Shown here one piece after another: positions 18,410 to 27,510 of a stretch of 64,000 nucleotides of DNA (positions within the stretch are counted from its first letter, which is position 1; each line of letters starts with the position of its first letter). Both the position numbers and the translations under genes were made by a program. Below the pieces are notes generated by a model that ran no database searches, was not told the DNA's origin, and saw nothing but the letters and a program-made list of their open reading frames with translations. The DNA is from Candidatus Epulonipiscium fishelsonii (GTDB taxonomy: Bacteria; Bacillota; Clostridia; Lachnospirales; Cellulosilyticaceae), in contig LJDB01000062.1 in assembly GCA_001983455.1 (NCBI GenBank), positions 1 to 64,000 of the forward strand, given 5' to 3'.

Positions 18410-19339
18410 TTAAAACATTTTTTTCTTAATCATAATCACAAATCCAATTATAACAAAGATAATGGATATTATTAAAATATATATAATTGCATTTGGTTGA
18501 TTTATGAAAGGAAGGGGTACATTCATTCCAAAAAGGCTAAAAATCATGGTAGGTAGAGCTAATATAATAGTTATTGAAGTAAGTCTTTGCATTATAGTAT
18601 TAAGATTGTTTGAAATTACAGAGGCAAATGCATCTCGTGTTTCTCCAAGGATGCTGCTATATACACTGGCCATCTCCATTGCTTGCTTATTTTCTACAAT
18701 TACGTCCTCAAGCAATTCTTTGTCTTCCTGATATTGTTTAATTTTATCCATTCTCAACATTTTTTCTAATACAATCTCATTTGCACGTAAAGCAGTTGAA
18801 AAATAAACCAAACTTTTCTCTAGCTCTAATAGATAAAGCAAATCTTTGTTTTTCATATTTGTTTCGAGTTCACGTTCAACTTTATTGCTCACTCTATCAA
18901 TATATCTTAGATAATGCAAAAAATAAGATGAATTTTTATAGAGAAGTTGTAATATAAATCGGGTTCTTTTATAGGTATAAAAACTTTTGACTCTTCCTTC
19001 AATAAAATCTTGCAATAAATCAATTGGATAGATACAAACTGTCATGATAAAAGTATCTGTCAATATAATTTCCAAAGGAATGGTTATAAATTCATGCAAA
19101 CCTTCACTATCCTTTATAGGAACATCCACTACAATTATAGTATAGTTATCCTCAACTGCAATATGAGCTTTTTCCTCTTCGTCAATCCCAAGCATAATAT
19201 CAGCTTCTTCAATTTGACACATTTTTGAAATTGCTTCAATTTCACTTTTGTTTGGGGAACACAAGTTAATCCAGCAACCCTCTTCAATTTTATGTATTTT
19301 ATGTTGTTTTCCATCTTCCCTTGTTATATATATCTTCAT
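18410..19339 (-). CDS. corA: CorA-family magnesium/divalent cation transporter
   Basis: Membrane channel for Mg2+ (Co2+/Ni2+ in some members), 309 residues. A large cytoplasmic N-terminal domain (about 1-240) with long coiled helices is followed by two C-terminal membrane helices (about 245-265 and 283-304). The pore signature GMN appears at the end of the first helix (FSLFGMNVP). A GAAAGGAG ribosome site precedes the ATG. The 5' leader holds a 12-codon ORF with its own strong ribosome site (19369-19407). No M-box riboswitch was recognised. Confidence 0.92.
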   Translation of the reverse strand: MKIYITREDGKQHKIHKIEEGCWINLCSPNKSEIEAISKMCQIEEADIMLGIDEEEKAHIAVEDNYTIIVVDVPIKDSEGLHEFITIPLEIILTDTFIMTVCIYPIDLLQDFIEGRVKSFYTYKRTRFILQLLYKNSSYFLHYLRYIDRVSNKVERELETNMKNKDLLYLLELEKSLVYFSTALRANEIVLEKMLRMDKIKQYQEDKELLEDVIVENKQAMEMASVYSSILGETRDAFASVISNNLNTIMQRLTSITIILALPTMIFSLFGMNVPLPFINQPNAIIYILIISIIFVIIGFVIMIKKKMF

Positions 19340-19368
19340 GTTACCACTCCTTTCAAATATGAGATTAA

Positions 19369-19407
19369 TTAAACATTTATTTCAAAGTAATATATTCCAT
19401 GTTGCAT
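19369..19407 (-). CDS. Possible 12-residue leader peptide upstream of corA
   Basis: ATG at 19407 (minus) follows the very good ribosome site AGAGGTGAT. The ORF encodes MQHGIYYFEINV and then TAA, 29 bp before corA. No family is recognised. It could be a translated leader that couples ribosome progress to corA expression, as known for Mg2+ transporter leaders in enterobacteria, or a chance ORF. A hairpin AACAGGG/CCCTGTT (19444-19465) sits just upstream in the same leader. Confidence 0.4.
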   Translation of the reverse strand: MQHGIYYFEINV

Positions 19408-19443
19408 ATGTTTATCACCTCTTCTTCTTATATATAATAAGGA

Positions 19444-19465
19444 AACAGGGACATCTGCCCCTGTT
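19444..19465 (-). promoter_or_regulatory. Hairpin in the corA leader / DUF5658 gene 3' region
   Basis: Perfect 7-bp stem AACAGGG/CCCTGTT around an 8-base loop, between the DUF5658-like gene and corA. On the minus strand only TTCCTTA follows, so it is a weak terminator at best. It may be a leader structure. Confidence 0.4.
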
Positions 19466-19528
19466 GAAGCTTCGCTCCTAACCCCACCTATTTTATAAAT
19501 ATTTGGTTATAATAACAATGTATATAAG

Positions 19529-19861
19529 CTATATATACCAAACGTAGTTTAATCCTAAATATAAATGGTTAAGATTAACTAAAATATAGAATATAATTGA
19601 TATACTAATGACTACGTTGCAAAAAATTAATTTATCTATATCGCATTGCTTTATTAAATATAAAATATAAAATACAATTCCTGCTGGAAGAATAATTTTT
19701 ACAAAAATTGATAGAATATTACTTGTTACGATTGATTGCATAAATACATTTGCTTCTTGAAAATATGAAGTTTCTAACAGAATTAAAGTGAAAATTATAT
19801 CAAAAACGTTAAGTAAATACAAAAAAACTACTTTTGTTTTTAATGTTTTTGCACTAAACAT
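19529..19861 (-). CDS. Small DUF5658-like integral membrane protein
   Basis: 110 residues with three or four hydrophobic segments (about 10-30, 45-68, 78-100). The pattern NVFDIIFTLILLE, then YFQEANVFMQ, then a lysine-containing IVFYILYL segment, resembles the DUF5658 family; function unknown. The ribosome site GAGGTGAT precedes the ATG. It is divergent from fabH, so its promoter region is shared with the fatty-acid operon control region. It could be co-transcribed with corA, 190 bp downstream. Confidence 0.65.
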   Translation of the reverse strand: MFSAKTLKTKVVFLYLLNVFDIIFTLILLETSYFQEANVFMQSIVTSNILSIFVKIILPAGIVFYILYLIKQCDIDKLIFCNVVISISIIFYILVNLNHLYLGLNYVWYI

Positions 19862-19921
19862 ATTTTATCACCTCTATATTGAACTATTAACATATTTTGC
19901 CTAAAATATACGCATTATATG

Positions 19922-19950
19922 TTGACAGTAAAATTAGAGCAATGTATACT
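19922..19950 (+). promoter_or_regulatory. Sigma-A promoter of the fab/acc operon
   Basis: TTGACA at 19922-19927, a 17-bp spacer, and TATACT at 19945-19950. It lies 53 bp before the fabH ATG and just ahead of a palindrome. The upstream in-frame codons of the longer fabH ORF run through this promoter, which supports the later start. Confidence 0.8.
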
Positions 19951-19960
19951 TTATCTAACA

Positions 19961-19975
19961 CCCTATTTAATAGGG
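19961..19975. promoter_or_regulatory. Candidate operator palindrome of the fab operon
   Basis: CCCTATTTAATAGGG is a perfect inverted repeat (7-bp arms, one central base) starting 11 bp after the -10, at or just past the expected transcription start. Its position suits a repressor site. It does not match the FapR or FabT box sequences that I know, and no such regulator gene is in the window. Confidence 0.5.
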
Positions 19976-20002
19976 GAGGTCAAAATTTTAGGGGATAAGA
20001 AA

Positions 20003-20959
20003 ATGCGAGGAGTAAAAATAGTAGGCACAGGAATGTGCATGCCAAAATATATATTAACAAACGAAGAACTGTCTAGCTTTATAGATACATCCGATGAATG
20101 GATTGCTCAAAGAACAGGAATTAGACAGAGAAGAATTGTTACAGATGAAAATACTATTGACTTATCCGTAAAAGCAGCTAAAGAAGCAACGGAAGGGATT
20201 GACCCTTTAGAAATAGATCTTATTATAGTCGGAACAGTTTCTCCACATCAAGTAATACCAAGTGTAGCTTGTAGTGTTCAAGCCCAACTTGGAGCAACAA
20301 ATGCAATGGCATTTGACATAAGTGCAGCTTGTAGCGGCTTTATATATGGATCGAAAATAGCAGTGGAAGCAATTCGTTGTGGTAGTGCTAAAAAAGCTTT
20401 AGTTATTGGTGCAGAGGTATTAAGTAAAGTAGTTGATTGGAGTGACAGAGGCACTTGCATACTTTTTGGTGATGGAGCAGGAGCTGTCTTATATGAACAA
20501 ACAGATGTGAATAAAATTTTAGCTTTTGATGTTGGAAGCAATGGAATGTTAGGACAAACACTAAGCCTAGAAAATCAGGCCCAAAACAATCCTTTAATAA
20601 AAAATGAATATTCACCGTCTTTTATTAAAATGGATGGAAGAGCTGTTTATAGATTTGCGGTTAATGTTGTTCCTATAAGTATAAAAAAAGCACTGGAAAA
20701 AGCACAGGTTAATATAGATGAAATAAAATTATTTGTTTTACATCAAGCAAATGAACGCATAATAAGTAGCGTAGCAAAAAATCTAAATGTAGATTTGAAT
20801 TTATTCTTTAAAAATCTTGATAAGTATGGAAATACTTCTGGAGCAAGTATACCCATAGCTTTACATGAAGCAAAATCTAACCTTAAAAATGGAGACAAAA
20901 TTGTTTTGACAGGTTTTGGTGGAGGACTTACTTGGGGGAGTATAGTTGTTCAATGGTAG
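20003..20959 (+). CDS. fabH: 3-oxoacyl-ACP synthase III FabH
   Basis: Starts each fatty-acid chain by condensing acyl-CoA with malonyl-ACP. 318 residues. The catalytic triad is visible: Cys110 in ISAACSGF, His247 in VLHQAN, Asn277 in YGNTSGAS. The glycine-rich C-terminal GFGGGLTWGS is present. A longer ORF from 19919 is rejected because it runs through the promoter; AGGGGAT lies just before the ATG at 20003. It is the first gene of the type II fatty-acid synthesis operon. Confidence 0.96.
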   Translation: MRGVKIVGTGMCMPKYILTNEELSSFIDTSDEWIAQRTGIRQRRIVTDENTIDLSVKAAKEATEGIDPLEIDLIIVGTVSPHQVIPSVACSVQAQLGATNAMAFDISAACSGFIYGSKIAVEAIRCGSAKKALVIGAEVLSKVVDWSDRGTCILFGDGAGAVLYEQTDVNKILAFDVGSNGMLGQTLSLENQAQNNPLIKNEYSPSFIKMDGRAVYRFAVNVVPISIKKALEKAQVNIDEIKLFVLHQANERIISSVAKNLNVDLNLFFKNLDKYGNTSGASIPIALHEAKSNLKNGDKIVLTGFGGGLTWGSIVVQW

Positions 20960-21018
20960 CTCTTAATGGGATTTTCCCTTAAGATAAATTAAAATAAAAT
21001 ATTGGAGGTAACAAAAAA

Positions 21019-21246
21019 ATGGTATTTAAAAAATTGCAAGAAATTATTGCAGATAAACTAAGTTTGGACGAAAGTGAAATCACTATGAAATCAAATTTCA
21101 AAGATGATTTAGAGGCGGATTCTCTAGACCTTTATGAAATTATTATGAGTCTTGAAGATGAATTTGGTGTAACAATTCAAAATGAAGACTTAGAAGATAT
21201 CAAAACTGTAAGTGATGCTGTTAAATACATCGAAGACAGACAATAA
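21019..21246 (+). CDS. acpP: Acyl carrier protein
   Basis: 75-residue acidic four-helix carrier. The phosphopantetheine site is Ser35 in EADSLDLYE. It holds the growing acyl chain for the Fab enzymes encoded around it. A TGGAGGT ribosome site lies before the ATG. Leu rather than Phe or Met precedes the usual hydrophobic position after DSL, which is within the family range. Confidence 0.95.
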   Translation: MVFKKLQEIIADKLSLDESEITMKSNFKDDLEADSLDLYEIIMSLEDEFGVTIQNEDLEDIKTVSDAVKYIEDRQ

Positions 21247-21267
21247 TATTTTAAAGGAGCAAGGATT

Positions 21268-22209
21268 ATGAACCGAGTATGTAACATGCTGGGCATTCAA
21301 TATCCTATTTTCCAAGGGGCAATGGCATGGGTAGCAAACCATTCTATTGCCGCTGCTGTTTCACAAGCAGGAGGATTGGGTATAATTGCAGCTGGGAATG
21401 CACCAGCAGAATGGCTTAGAGAAGAAATAAGACAGTGTAAATATAAAACAGATAAACCATTTGGTGTTAATATTATGTTACTAAGCCCACATGCTGAAGA
21501 AGTGGCTAAAGTTGTTGTTGAAGAAGGAGTAAAAATCCTTACTACAGGAGCTGGTAGTCCAGGGAAATATCTTGAGATGTGGCAATCGAACGGAATAAAA
21601 GTAATTCCTGTTGTGCCTTCTATAGCAATTGCAAAACGCATGGAAAAGTCTGGTGTTGACGCTGTTATTGTTGAAGGTTGTGAAGCGGGTGGACATATAG
21701 GTGAGCTCACTACAATGGTTATTGTTCCTCAAGTTGTTGATGCACTAACAATCCCTGTTATTGCAGCTGGAGGTATTGGTGATGGAAGAGGATTTGCAGC
21801 ATCCCTTATGCTTGGAGCAGAAGGAATACAAGTTGGAACAAGATTTTTATTGGCCAAAGAGTGTGATATTCACCAAAACTATAAAGATAGAGTTATAAAA
21901 GCAAATGATATTGATACCGTTGTAACTGGAAGAAGTACAGGGCATCCTATTCGTAGTATACGAAATCATTTGACAAGAGAGTACTTAAAGCTAGAAAAAA
22001 ATGGGGCTACACCTGATGAATTGGAAAAATTAGGAGCTGACAGTCTTAGAAGAGCAGTTGTCGAAGGTGATATTACCCATGGATCGGTTATGGCTGGCCA
22101 AATTGCTGGTATGTTTAATAAGGAACAAACTGCACAAGAAATCATTAATGAGCTTGTAAATGAAGCAAAAGATTTATTAAATAATGGTAAAGATAAATTG
22201 AATTTTTAG
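21268..22209 (+). CDS. fabK: Enoyl-ACP reductase II (FMN, NAD(P)H) FabK
   Basis: Flavin-dependent enoyl-ACP reductase of the nitronate-monooxygenase/2-NPD fold, 313 residues. It replaces FabI in many Firmicutes. Visible features: LGIQYPIFQGAMAWV at the N-terminus, GAGSPGK near residue 92, EGCEAGGHIG with the conserved His, AAGGIGDGRG and the phosphate-binding VGTRFL. It reduces the double bond at the end of each elongation cycle. Its place between acpP and fabD separates it from plain nitronate monooxygenases. FabK is a different fold from FabI. Confidence 0.93.
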   Translation: MNRVCNMLGIQYPIFQGAMAWVANHSIAAAVSQAGGLGIIAAGNAPAEWLREEIRQCKYKTDKPFGVNIMLLSPHAEEVAKVVVEEGVKILTTGAGSPGKYLEMWQSNGIKVIPVVPSIAIAKRMEKSGVDAVIVEGCEAGGHIGELTTMVIVPQVVDALTIPVIAAGGIGDGRGFAASLMLGAEGIQVGTRFLLAKECDIHQNYKDRVIKANDIDTVVTGRSTGHPIRSIRNHLTREYLKLEKNGATPDELEKLGADSLRRAVVEGDITHGSVMAGQIAGMFNKEQTAQEIINELVNEAKDLLNNGKDKLNF

Positions 22210-22220
22210 GTAGAGATATA

Positions 22221-22252
22221 GTATGAGAGCGATTAACAATCGCTCTTAATAC
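22221..22252 (+). promoter_or_regulatory. Intra-operon hairpin between fabK and fabD
   Basis: AGAGCGATT and AATCGCTCT form a perfect 9-bp stem around AAC (22226-22246), extended by GTAT/ATAC. There is no T-run, so RNA processing or 3'-end protection is more likely than termination. Confidence 0.5.
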
Positions 22253-22284
22253 TAGTCTTATTACAAAGCAAAAGAGGTGTGACA

Positions 22285-23235
22285 TTGAAAATAGCATTCT
22301 TGTTTTCTGGCCAAGGCGTACAATACGCTGGAATGGGAAAAGATATGTTTGAAAATTACGAGGAAAGTAGAAATTTATTTGACAAAGCAAATAAATTATT
22401 TAAACCTTGGGATATTGAAGAAGTTTGTTTTGAGGACCCAAACGGAGTTCTAAATCAAACTGAGTATACGCAAGTGGCTTTGTTTACAACAAATTTGGCA
22501 GTATATGAAGCTGTGAGAAAAGCAGGAATCAAGCCTGATGCTATGATAGGATATAGTTTAGGAGAATATAGTGCATTGGTAGCCAGTGGAATTTTAGATT
22601 TTGAAGATGGATTGCACTTGGTGGAGGAACGCTCAAAATATATGGCAACATCAGCAAAAGCAGAAGCAGGAACTATGAGTGCAGTGTTGGGCTTGGATAA
22701 AGAAATTATACAAGCCATTTGTTCAACTTTAAGCGTTGGCATGGATGAGAACTTTGTAAGTATATCAAATGATAACTGTCCTGGACAAGTGGTTATTTCT
22801 GGAACAGTATCGGGAGTTAAGGCTGCTACTGAAGATTTACTGAAAGCTGGTGCTAAAAGAGTAATGCCTTTAAATGTAAGTGGAGCATTTCATTCTGAAT
22901 TAATGCATGCTGCTAGTGTAAAATTGGAAATGTATGCGTCAGCATTAACATTCCATGACCCTAAAATTCCAATTGTAAGCAATGCTACTGCTGATTATAT
23001 GAATGGCGAAGAAGCAAGAAAGAACATGCCTATTCAGACTATGAAAGGAGTACGCTTTAGAGAAAGCATTGAAAGGCTTATAAATGATGGTTTTGATGTA
23101 TTTATAGAAATTGGAGTAAAGAAAACATTAAGTAGTTTTGTTAAAAAAATTTCAAAAGATGTTACCGTACTTAACGTTGAGGACAAAAAATCTTTAGAAA
23201 AAACCCTAGCTACCCTAGCTACATTGGGTTATTAA
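22285..23235 (+). CDS. fabD: Malonyl-CoA:ACP transacylase FabD
   Basis: Loads malonyl groups onto ACP. 316 residues from the TTG at 22285; a GTG six bases earlier lies inside the AGAGGTG ribosome site, so I prefer TTG. N-terminal FLFSGQGVQY and the active-site GYSLGEYSAL with nucleophilic Ser are visible (Tyr where GHSxGE is usual). The catalytic His is in SGAFHSELM. It follows fabK after a 75-bp gap containing a hairpin, the widest gap inside the operon. Confidence 0.94.
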   Translation: MKIAFLFSGQGVQYAGMGKDMFENYEESRNLFDKANKLFKPWDIEEVCFEDPNGVLNQTEYTQVALFTTNLAVYEAVRKAGIKPDAMIGYSLGEYSALVASGILDFEDGLHLVEERSKYMATSAKAEAGTMSAVLGLDKEIIQAICSTLSVGMDENFVSISNDNCPGQVVISGTVSGVKAATEDLLKAGAKRVMPLNVSGAFHSELMHAASVKLEMYASALTFHDPKIPIVSNATADYMNGEEARKNMPIQTMKGVRFRESIERLINDGFDVFIEIGVKKTLSSFVKKISKDVTVLNVEDKKSLEKTLATLATLGY

Positions 23236-23262
23236 TAGCTTTATTAACGATAGGAGGAAAAG

Positions 23263-24006
23263 ATGCTTACAGAAAAAGTAGCTGTTGTGACTGGTGGCAA
23301 TAGAGGAATTGGAAAAGCTATTGCACTGGCATTTGCAAAGCAAGGTGCAAAGGTAGTAATAAATTGTTCTGCTGAAAAGTCTTTAGAAACCGCAAACAAA
23401 GTAGTAGACGAAATAGCTTCTTTTGGTGGAGAAGCATTTGCGGTTGTTGCAGATGTATCTAGTTTTTCGGAAGCTAAAAACTTAATTGATGCTTCTATAA
23501 AAAAGTTTGGCAAAATAGACATTCTAGTAAATAACGCAGGCATTACAAAGGACGGGCTTTTGCTTAGAATGAGTGAAGAAGATTTTGATGATGTAATCAA
23601 TGTAAATTTAAAAGGGGCTTTTAATTGTATTAGGCATGCTGTTAGACCTATGATGAAATTTGGTGGAAGTATTATAAATATGACCTCTGTATCAGGGCTT
23701 TCTGGAAATGCTGGTCAAGTGAACTATTCTTCTGCTAAGGCTGGATTAGTTGGAATGACAAAAGCAACTGCTAGAGAATTTGCAAAGAAAAAAATTCGTG
23801 TAAATGCTATCGCCCCTGGTTTTATAGAGACAGATATGACTCATGGATTAAATGATGAGGTTAAAAATGAGATAGCGAAAACTATTCCTCTAAAAAGAAT
23901 GGGTAGTGTAGAAGAAGTTGCAAATGTAGCACTATTTTTGGCAAGTGATTTATCAAGTTATATAACTGGTGAAACAATACGTGTAGATGGTGGAATGATT
24001 ATGTAA
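23263..24006 (+). CDS. fabG: 3-oxoacyl-ACP reductase FabG
   Basis: NADPH-dependent short-chain dehydrogenase that reduces the beta-keto group in each cycle. 247 residues. The cofactor loop is [10 protein letters not shown] (residues 10-19), and LVNNAG follows. The catalytic set is Ser142, Tyr155 and Lys159 (VNYSSAKAG). The C-terminus [12 protein letters not shown] is typical. A TAGGAGG ribosome site precedes the ATG, 27 bp after fabD. Confidence 0.95.
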   Translation: MLTEKVAVVTGGNRGIGKAIALAFAKQGAKVVINCSAEKSLETANKVVDEIASFGGEAFAVVADVSSFSEAKNLIDASIKKFGKIDILVNNAGITKDGLLLRMSEEDFDDVINVNLKGAFNCIRHAVRPMMKFGGSIINMTSVSGLSGNAGQVNYSSAKAGLVGMTKATAREFAKKKIRVNAIAPGFIETDMTHGLNDEVKNEIAKTIPLKRMGSVEEVANVALFLASDLSSYITGETIRVDGGMIM

Positions 24007-24038
24007 CTGTCATTATAACAAATAAGGGAGATGAATAT

Positions 24039-25274
24039 ATGAGAGTTGTTGTTACGGGATTGGGAGTAGTATCTCCTTTAGGAAATTCGATTGATTTGTT
24101 TTGGGATAATATAAAAAACGGTGTAAATGGAATTGGACCAATTACACGATTTGAATTGAACGATGGCTATAAGGTTAGTTTGGCTGCAGAAGTTAAAGAA
24201 TTTAATAGCGAAAAATATATCCCTAAAAAAGATGCAAGAAGACTGGATAGATTTGCTCAATTTGCAGTTTATGCCGCAAAAGAAGCCATGGAAAATGCAC
24301 ATATTGATATGGAAAAAGAAGATGCCACTAGAGTGGGTGTTATTATTGGTTCTGGTATTGGTGGAATTGACACTGTTGAAAAATCTGTATTAACATTACA
24401 TGAAAAGGGAGCAAAAAGAGTATCTCCATTTTGTATTCCTATGACTATTTCAAATATGGGAGCAGGAAATGTTTCTATATATCTTGGGGCAAAAGGAATT
24501 TGCACTTCGATTACAACTGCATGTGCCTCTGGAACACATAGTATAGGGGATGCGTTCAAACTTCTTCAACAAGGCAATCATGACATTATTTTTGCTGGTG
24601 GAGCAGAAGCCACAATCACTCCAATTTGCGTAGCTGGGTTTCAATCATTAACTGCACTATCCGATTCAAGTGACCCAAATCGTGCTTCCATTCCTTTTGA
24701 TAAAGAAAGAAATGGTTTTGTTATGGGCGAAGGTGCTGGAATTATTGTTTTAGAAACGCTTGAACATGCTAAAAAAAGAGGAGCAACTATATTAGCAGAA
24801 ATAGTTGGATATGGTGCAACAGGAGATGCATACCACATCACTACACCTCCACCAGAAGGCGAAGGTGGTGCAAGAGCAATGCAACAAGCACTAAATGATG
24901 CACATATTAATCCATCAGAAATCGACTATATAAACGCACATGGAACCAGTACAGATTATAATGACAGACTTGAAACTCAAGCTATAAAAACTGTTTTTGG
25001 AAATGAAACCAAAGTTCCTATAAGCTCTACTAAATCTATGACTGGACATTTGCTTGGTGCAGCTGGAGCAATTGAGGCCATTGTTTGTATAAAAGCTTTG
25101 GAAGAAGGATTTATACCTCCAACAATTGGTTATATGGAGCCTGATCCAGAGTGTGATTTAGATTACGTACCAAATAAAGGTAGAAAACAAGATTTGGAAT
25201 ACGCTTTAAGCAATTCACTAGGGTTTGGTGGACATAATGCAACCCTTATTTTTAAAAAATGGAAAGAGGAATGA
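24039..25274 (+). CDS. fabF: 3-oxoacyl-ACP synthase II FabF
   Basis: Elongating condensing enzyme, 411 residues. Cys162 in [10 protein letters not shown] is the nucleophile, and the two histidines lie in [12 protein letters not shown] and [13 protein letters not shown]. Its C-terminus overlaps the region where the next gene's ribosome site sits (AGAGGA at 25264-25269), giving tight coupling with accB. Confidence 0.96.
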   Translation: MRVVVTGLGVVSPLGNSIDLFWDNIKNGVNGIGPITRFELNDGYKVSLAAEVKEFNSEKYIPKKDARRLDRFAQFAVYAAKEAMENAHIDMEKEDATRVGVIIGSGIGGIDTVEKSVLTLHEKGAKRVSPFCIPMTISNMGAGNVSIYLGAKGICTSITTACASGTHSIGDAFKLLQQGNHDIIFAGGAEATITPICVAGFQSLTALSDSSDPNRASIPFDKERNGFVMGEGAGIIVLETLEHAKKRGATILAEIVGYGATGDAYHITTPPPEGEGGARAMQQALNDAHINPSEIDYINAHGTSTDYNDRLETQAIKTVFGNETKVPISSTKSMTGHLLGAAGAIEAIVCIKALEEGFIPPTIGYMEPDPECDLDYVPNKGRKQDLEYALSNSLGFGGHNATLIFKKWKEE

Positions 25275-25276
25275 GA

Positions 25277-25693
25277 ATGAGTGTAACGGGTAATGTTAAA
25301 GAACTAATCAAAGAATTTAACTCAACAAATTTAACTAAATTAAGATTTACTTCCTCCGAGTTTAATTTAATTTTAGAGAGAGGGTATGGAGACATTTCTC
25401 AGCAAGTAGAGTTTATACCAAATTTTAATGCTATAAACAATCAGAGTGTGAATAAAGAACAGGTTACTATTGACTCACCAATGGTAGGCACATTTTATGT
25501 AGCTAATTCTCCAAAATCTAAACCATTTGTAAATATTGGTAGTAGGGTAGCCAAAGGCGATATAGTGTGTATTATTGAAGCTATGAAGTTGATGAATGAA
25601 GTGGAATCAGATCAAGATGGAGTAATAAAAGAAATTTTGGTTGAAGACGGTGAGTTGGTTGAGTTTGGTACACCTTTATTTGTAATTGAATAG
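25277..25693 (+). CDS. accB: Biotin carboxyl carrier protein of acetyl-CoA carboxylase
   Basis: 138 residues from the ATG at 25277. Earlier in-frame ATGs at 25259 and 25271 fall within fabF and do not fit the ribosome site. The N-terminal part is a helical subunit-contact region, followed by a linker. The biotinyl domain (about 65-138) begins SPMVGTFYV and has the biotinylated lysine in EAMKLMNE. It carries the carboxyl group between AccC and the AccDA carboxyltransferase encoded downstream. Confidence 0.95.
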   Translation: MSVTGNVKELIKEFNSTNLTKLRFTSSEFNLILERGYGDISQQVEFIPNFNAINNQSVNKEQVTIDSPMVGTFYVANSPKSKPFVNIGSRVAKGDIVCIIEAMKLMNEVESDQDGVIKEILVEDGELVEFGTPLFVIE

Positions 25694-25706
25694 AAAGGAC
25701 AAACAA

Positions 25707-26150
25707 ATGTTAAATACGTTAAATATAGAAGAAATAATGAAAATATTACCACACAGATATCCTTTTTTATTGGTTGATAAAGCAGAAATAGACAAAGATG
25801 GAAAGGGGGCAGTTGGATATAAAAATGTTACTATAAATGAACCATTCTTTCAAGGACATTTTCCAATTATGCCCGTTATGCCTGGTGTATTGATTGTTGA
25901 AGCTATGGCACAAGTTGGAGCAATTGCTTTACTTAATCAAGAAGAATATAAAGGTAAAATTGGATTTTTGGCTGGCATAGATAAAGCAAAATTTAAACAA
26001 AAAGTTGTTCCTGGAGATGTATTAAAGTTGGAATGCAGAATGGTTAAACAAAAAGGCCCAATTGGAGTAGCAGAGGCAGTTGCCTCAGTGAATGGAAAAA
26101 AAGTTGCTACTGCGGAATTAAAATTTGCGGTAGGTGATGCTAATGTTTAA
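25707..26150 (+). CDS. fabZ: 3-hydroxyacyl-ACP dehydratase FabZ
   Basis: Hot-dog-fold dehydratase, 147 residues from the ATG at 25707 (AAAGGA upstream; an in-frame TTG at 25686 lies inside accB). [13 protein letters not shown] is present. The catalytic His is in [11 protein letters not shown] and the catalytic Glu in VEAMAQVGA. It completes the elongation cycle between FabG and FabK. The last 8 bases overlap accC. Confidence 0.95.
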   Translation: MLNTLNIEEIMKILPHRYPFLLVDKAEIDKDGKGAVGYKNVTINEPFFQGHFPIMPVMPGVLIVEAMAQVGAIALLNQEEYKGKIGFLAGIDKAKFKQKVVPGDVLKLECRMVKQKGPIGVAEAVASVNGKKVATAELKFAVGDANV

Positions 26151-27510
26151 TAAAATTCTTGTTGCAAATAGAGGAGAAATTGCTCTAAGGATTATAAGAG
26201 CATGTAAAGAAATGGATATACACACTGTTGCAGTATATTCTCAGATTGATAGAGATTCTTTACATGTAAATTTGGCGGATGAAGCAATTTGCATTGGCAA
26301 AGCTTCTCCACAAGATAGTTATTTAAATATTGAAAACATTATAAGTGCAGCTATTGGCACAAAAGCTGATGCAATCCACCCAGGTTTTGGCTTTCTCTCT
26401 GAAAGTGCAAAGTTTGCTAAAATTTGTGAAGAATGCCAAATTAAGTTCATTGGACCCACTTCAAGTATGATTAGAAAAATGGGAGATAAAGCAAAAGCAA
26501 GAGAAATGATGATTAAAGCTGGGGTTCCTGTAGTGCCAGGTTCTGATGGAATAGTTAGAGATGTAAGGTCTGCCAAGCAACTAGTTAAGAAAATAGGCTA
26601 TCCTATTATTATTAAAGCAGTGGCCGGAGGTGGCGGTCGTGGAATGAGACTGGTTTGGTCTGAAACTGAGCTTAAGAATGCTTTTTTAACTGCAAGTCAA
26701 GAAGCATTGACTGCTTTTGGAGATGGAAGTATGTATATAGAAAAATACATACAAAACCCAAAACATATAGAATTTCAAATTTTGGGAGATACCTTCGGTA
26801 ATATTGTTCATATTGGTGAACGTGATTGCACTATGCAAAGAAGACATCAAAAATTAATTGAAGAATCACCATCCCCAAATATGAGTGAAGACATGCGTAA
26901 AGTGATGGGAGAGCATGCCATAATGGCGGCAAAAGCAGTTAACTATGAAAACGCTGGTACGATAGAATTTATTTTGGATAAAGACAATAACCATTATTTT
27001 ATAGAGATGAACACTAGAATTCAAGTTGAGCATCCTGTTACAGAGATGGTATCAAATATTGACCTTATAAAAGAACAAATAAAAATTGCATCTGGAGAAA
27101 AATTAAAATTTACTCAAGATGATATAAAATTGAGAGGGCATGCAATTGAGTGTAGAATTAACGCTGAAAATCCGCTTTTAAATTTTAGGCCGTCTGCTGG
27201 AAAAATAACAGAACTTTATCTTCCTGGTGGACGTGGCGTTAGGATTGAGTCGAGCATTTATGCGGGATATGTAATTCCTCCAACATATGACTCAATGATT
27301 GCAAAAATTATCACTTGGGGAGAAGATAGACAAGAAGCTATTGCAATTATGAAGCGTGCTTTAAGTGAAACTGTGGTTGAAGGTGTTAGCAATAATATCG
27401 AATTTCAACTAGATTTACTTTATACTACTGCTTTTGAAACAGGCGAATTTAATACAACCTATATTGAAAACAATCTTGATCAACTATTAGGTCTTGGAGG
27501 CGATGAATAA
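26143..27510 (+). CDS. accC: Biotin carboxylase AccC
   Basis: ATP-grasp enzyme that carboxylates biotin on AccB. 455 residues from the ATG at 26143, with TAGGTG six bases upstream inside the fabZ end. [14 protein letters not shown] opens the chain. The ATP lid GGGGRGMR lies near residue 163, and the catalytic stretch [14 protein letters not shown] near residue 285. The fabZ-accC and accC-accDA junctions both overlap (8 bp and 1 bp), implying translational coupling. Confidence 0.96.
   Translation: MFNKILVANRGEIALRIIRACKEMDIHTVAVYSQIDRDSLHVNLADEAICIGKASPQDSYLNIENIISAAIGTKADAIHPGFGFLSESAKFAKICEECQIKFIGPTSSMIRKMGDKAKAREMMIKAGVPVVPGSDGIVRDVRSAKQLVKKIGYPIIIKAVAGGGGRGMRLVWSETELKNAFLTASQEALTAFGDGSMYIEKYIQNPKHIEFQILGDTFGNIVHIGERDCTMQRRHQKLIEESPSPNMSEDMRKVMGEHAIMAAKAVNYENAGTIEFILDKDNNHYFIEMNTRIQVEHPVTEMVSNIDLIKEQIKIASGEKLKFTQDDIKLRGHAIECRINAENPLLNFRPSAGKITELYLPGGRGVRIESSIYAGYVIPPTYDSMIAKIITWGEDRQEAIAIMKRALSETVVEGVSNNIEFQLDLLYTTAFETGEFNTTYIENNLDQLLGLGGDE

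Noticed and set aside
19340-19528. M-box magnesium riboswitch before corA
   Set aside because: The conserved M-box elements are absent. Only a short hairpin and the tiny ORF are visible.
19961-19975. FapR or FabT binding site
   Set aside because: CCCTATTTAATAGGG does not resemble the sites of either regulator; kept only as an unnamed operator candidate.
19919-20002. 28-codon N-terminal extension of FabH
   Set aside because: It would be translated from DNA that includes the -35 and -10 of the operon promoter, and family alignment starts at 20003.
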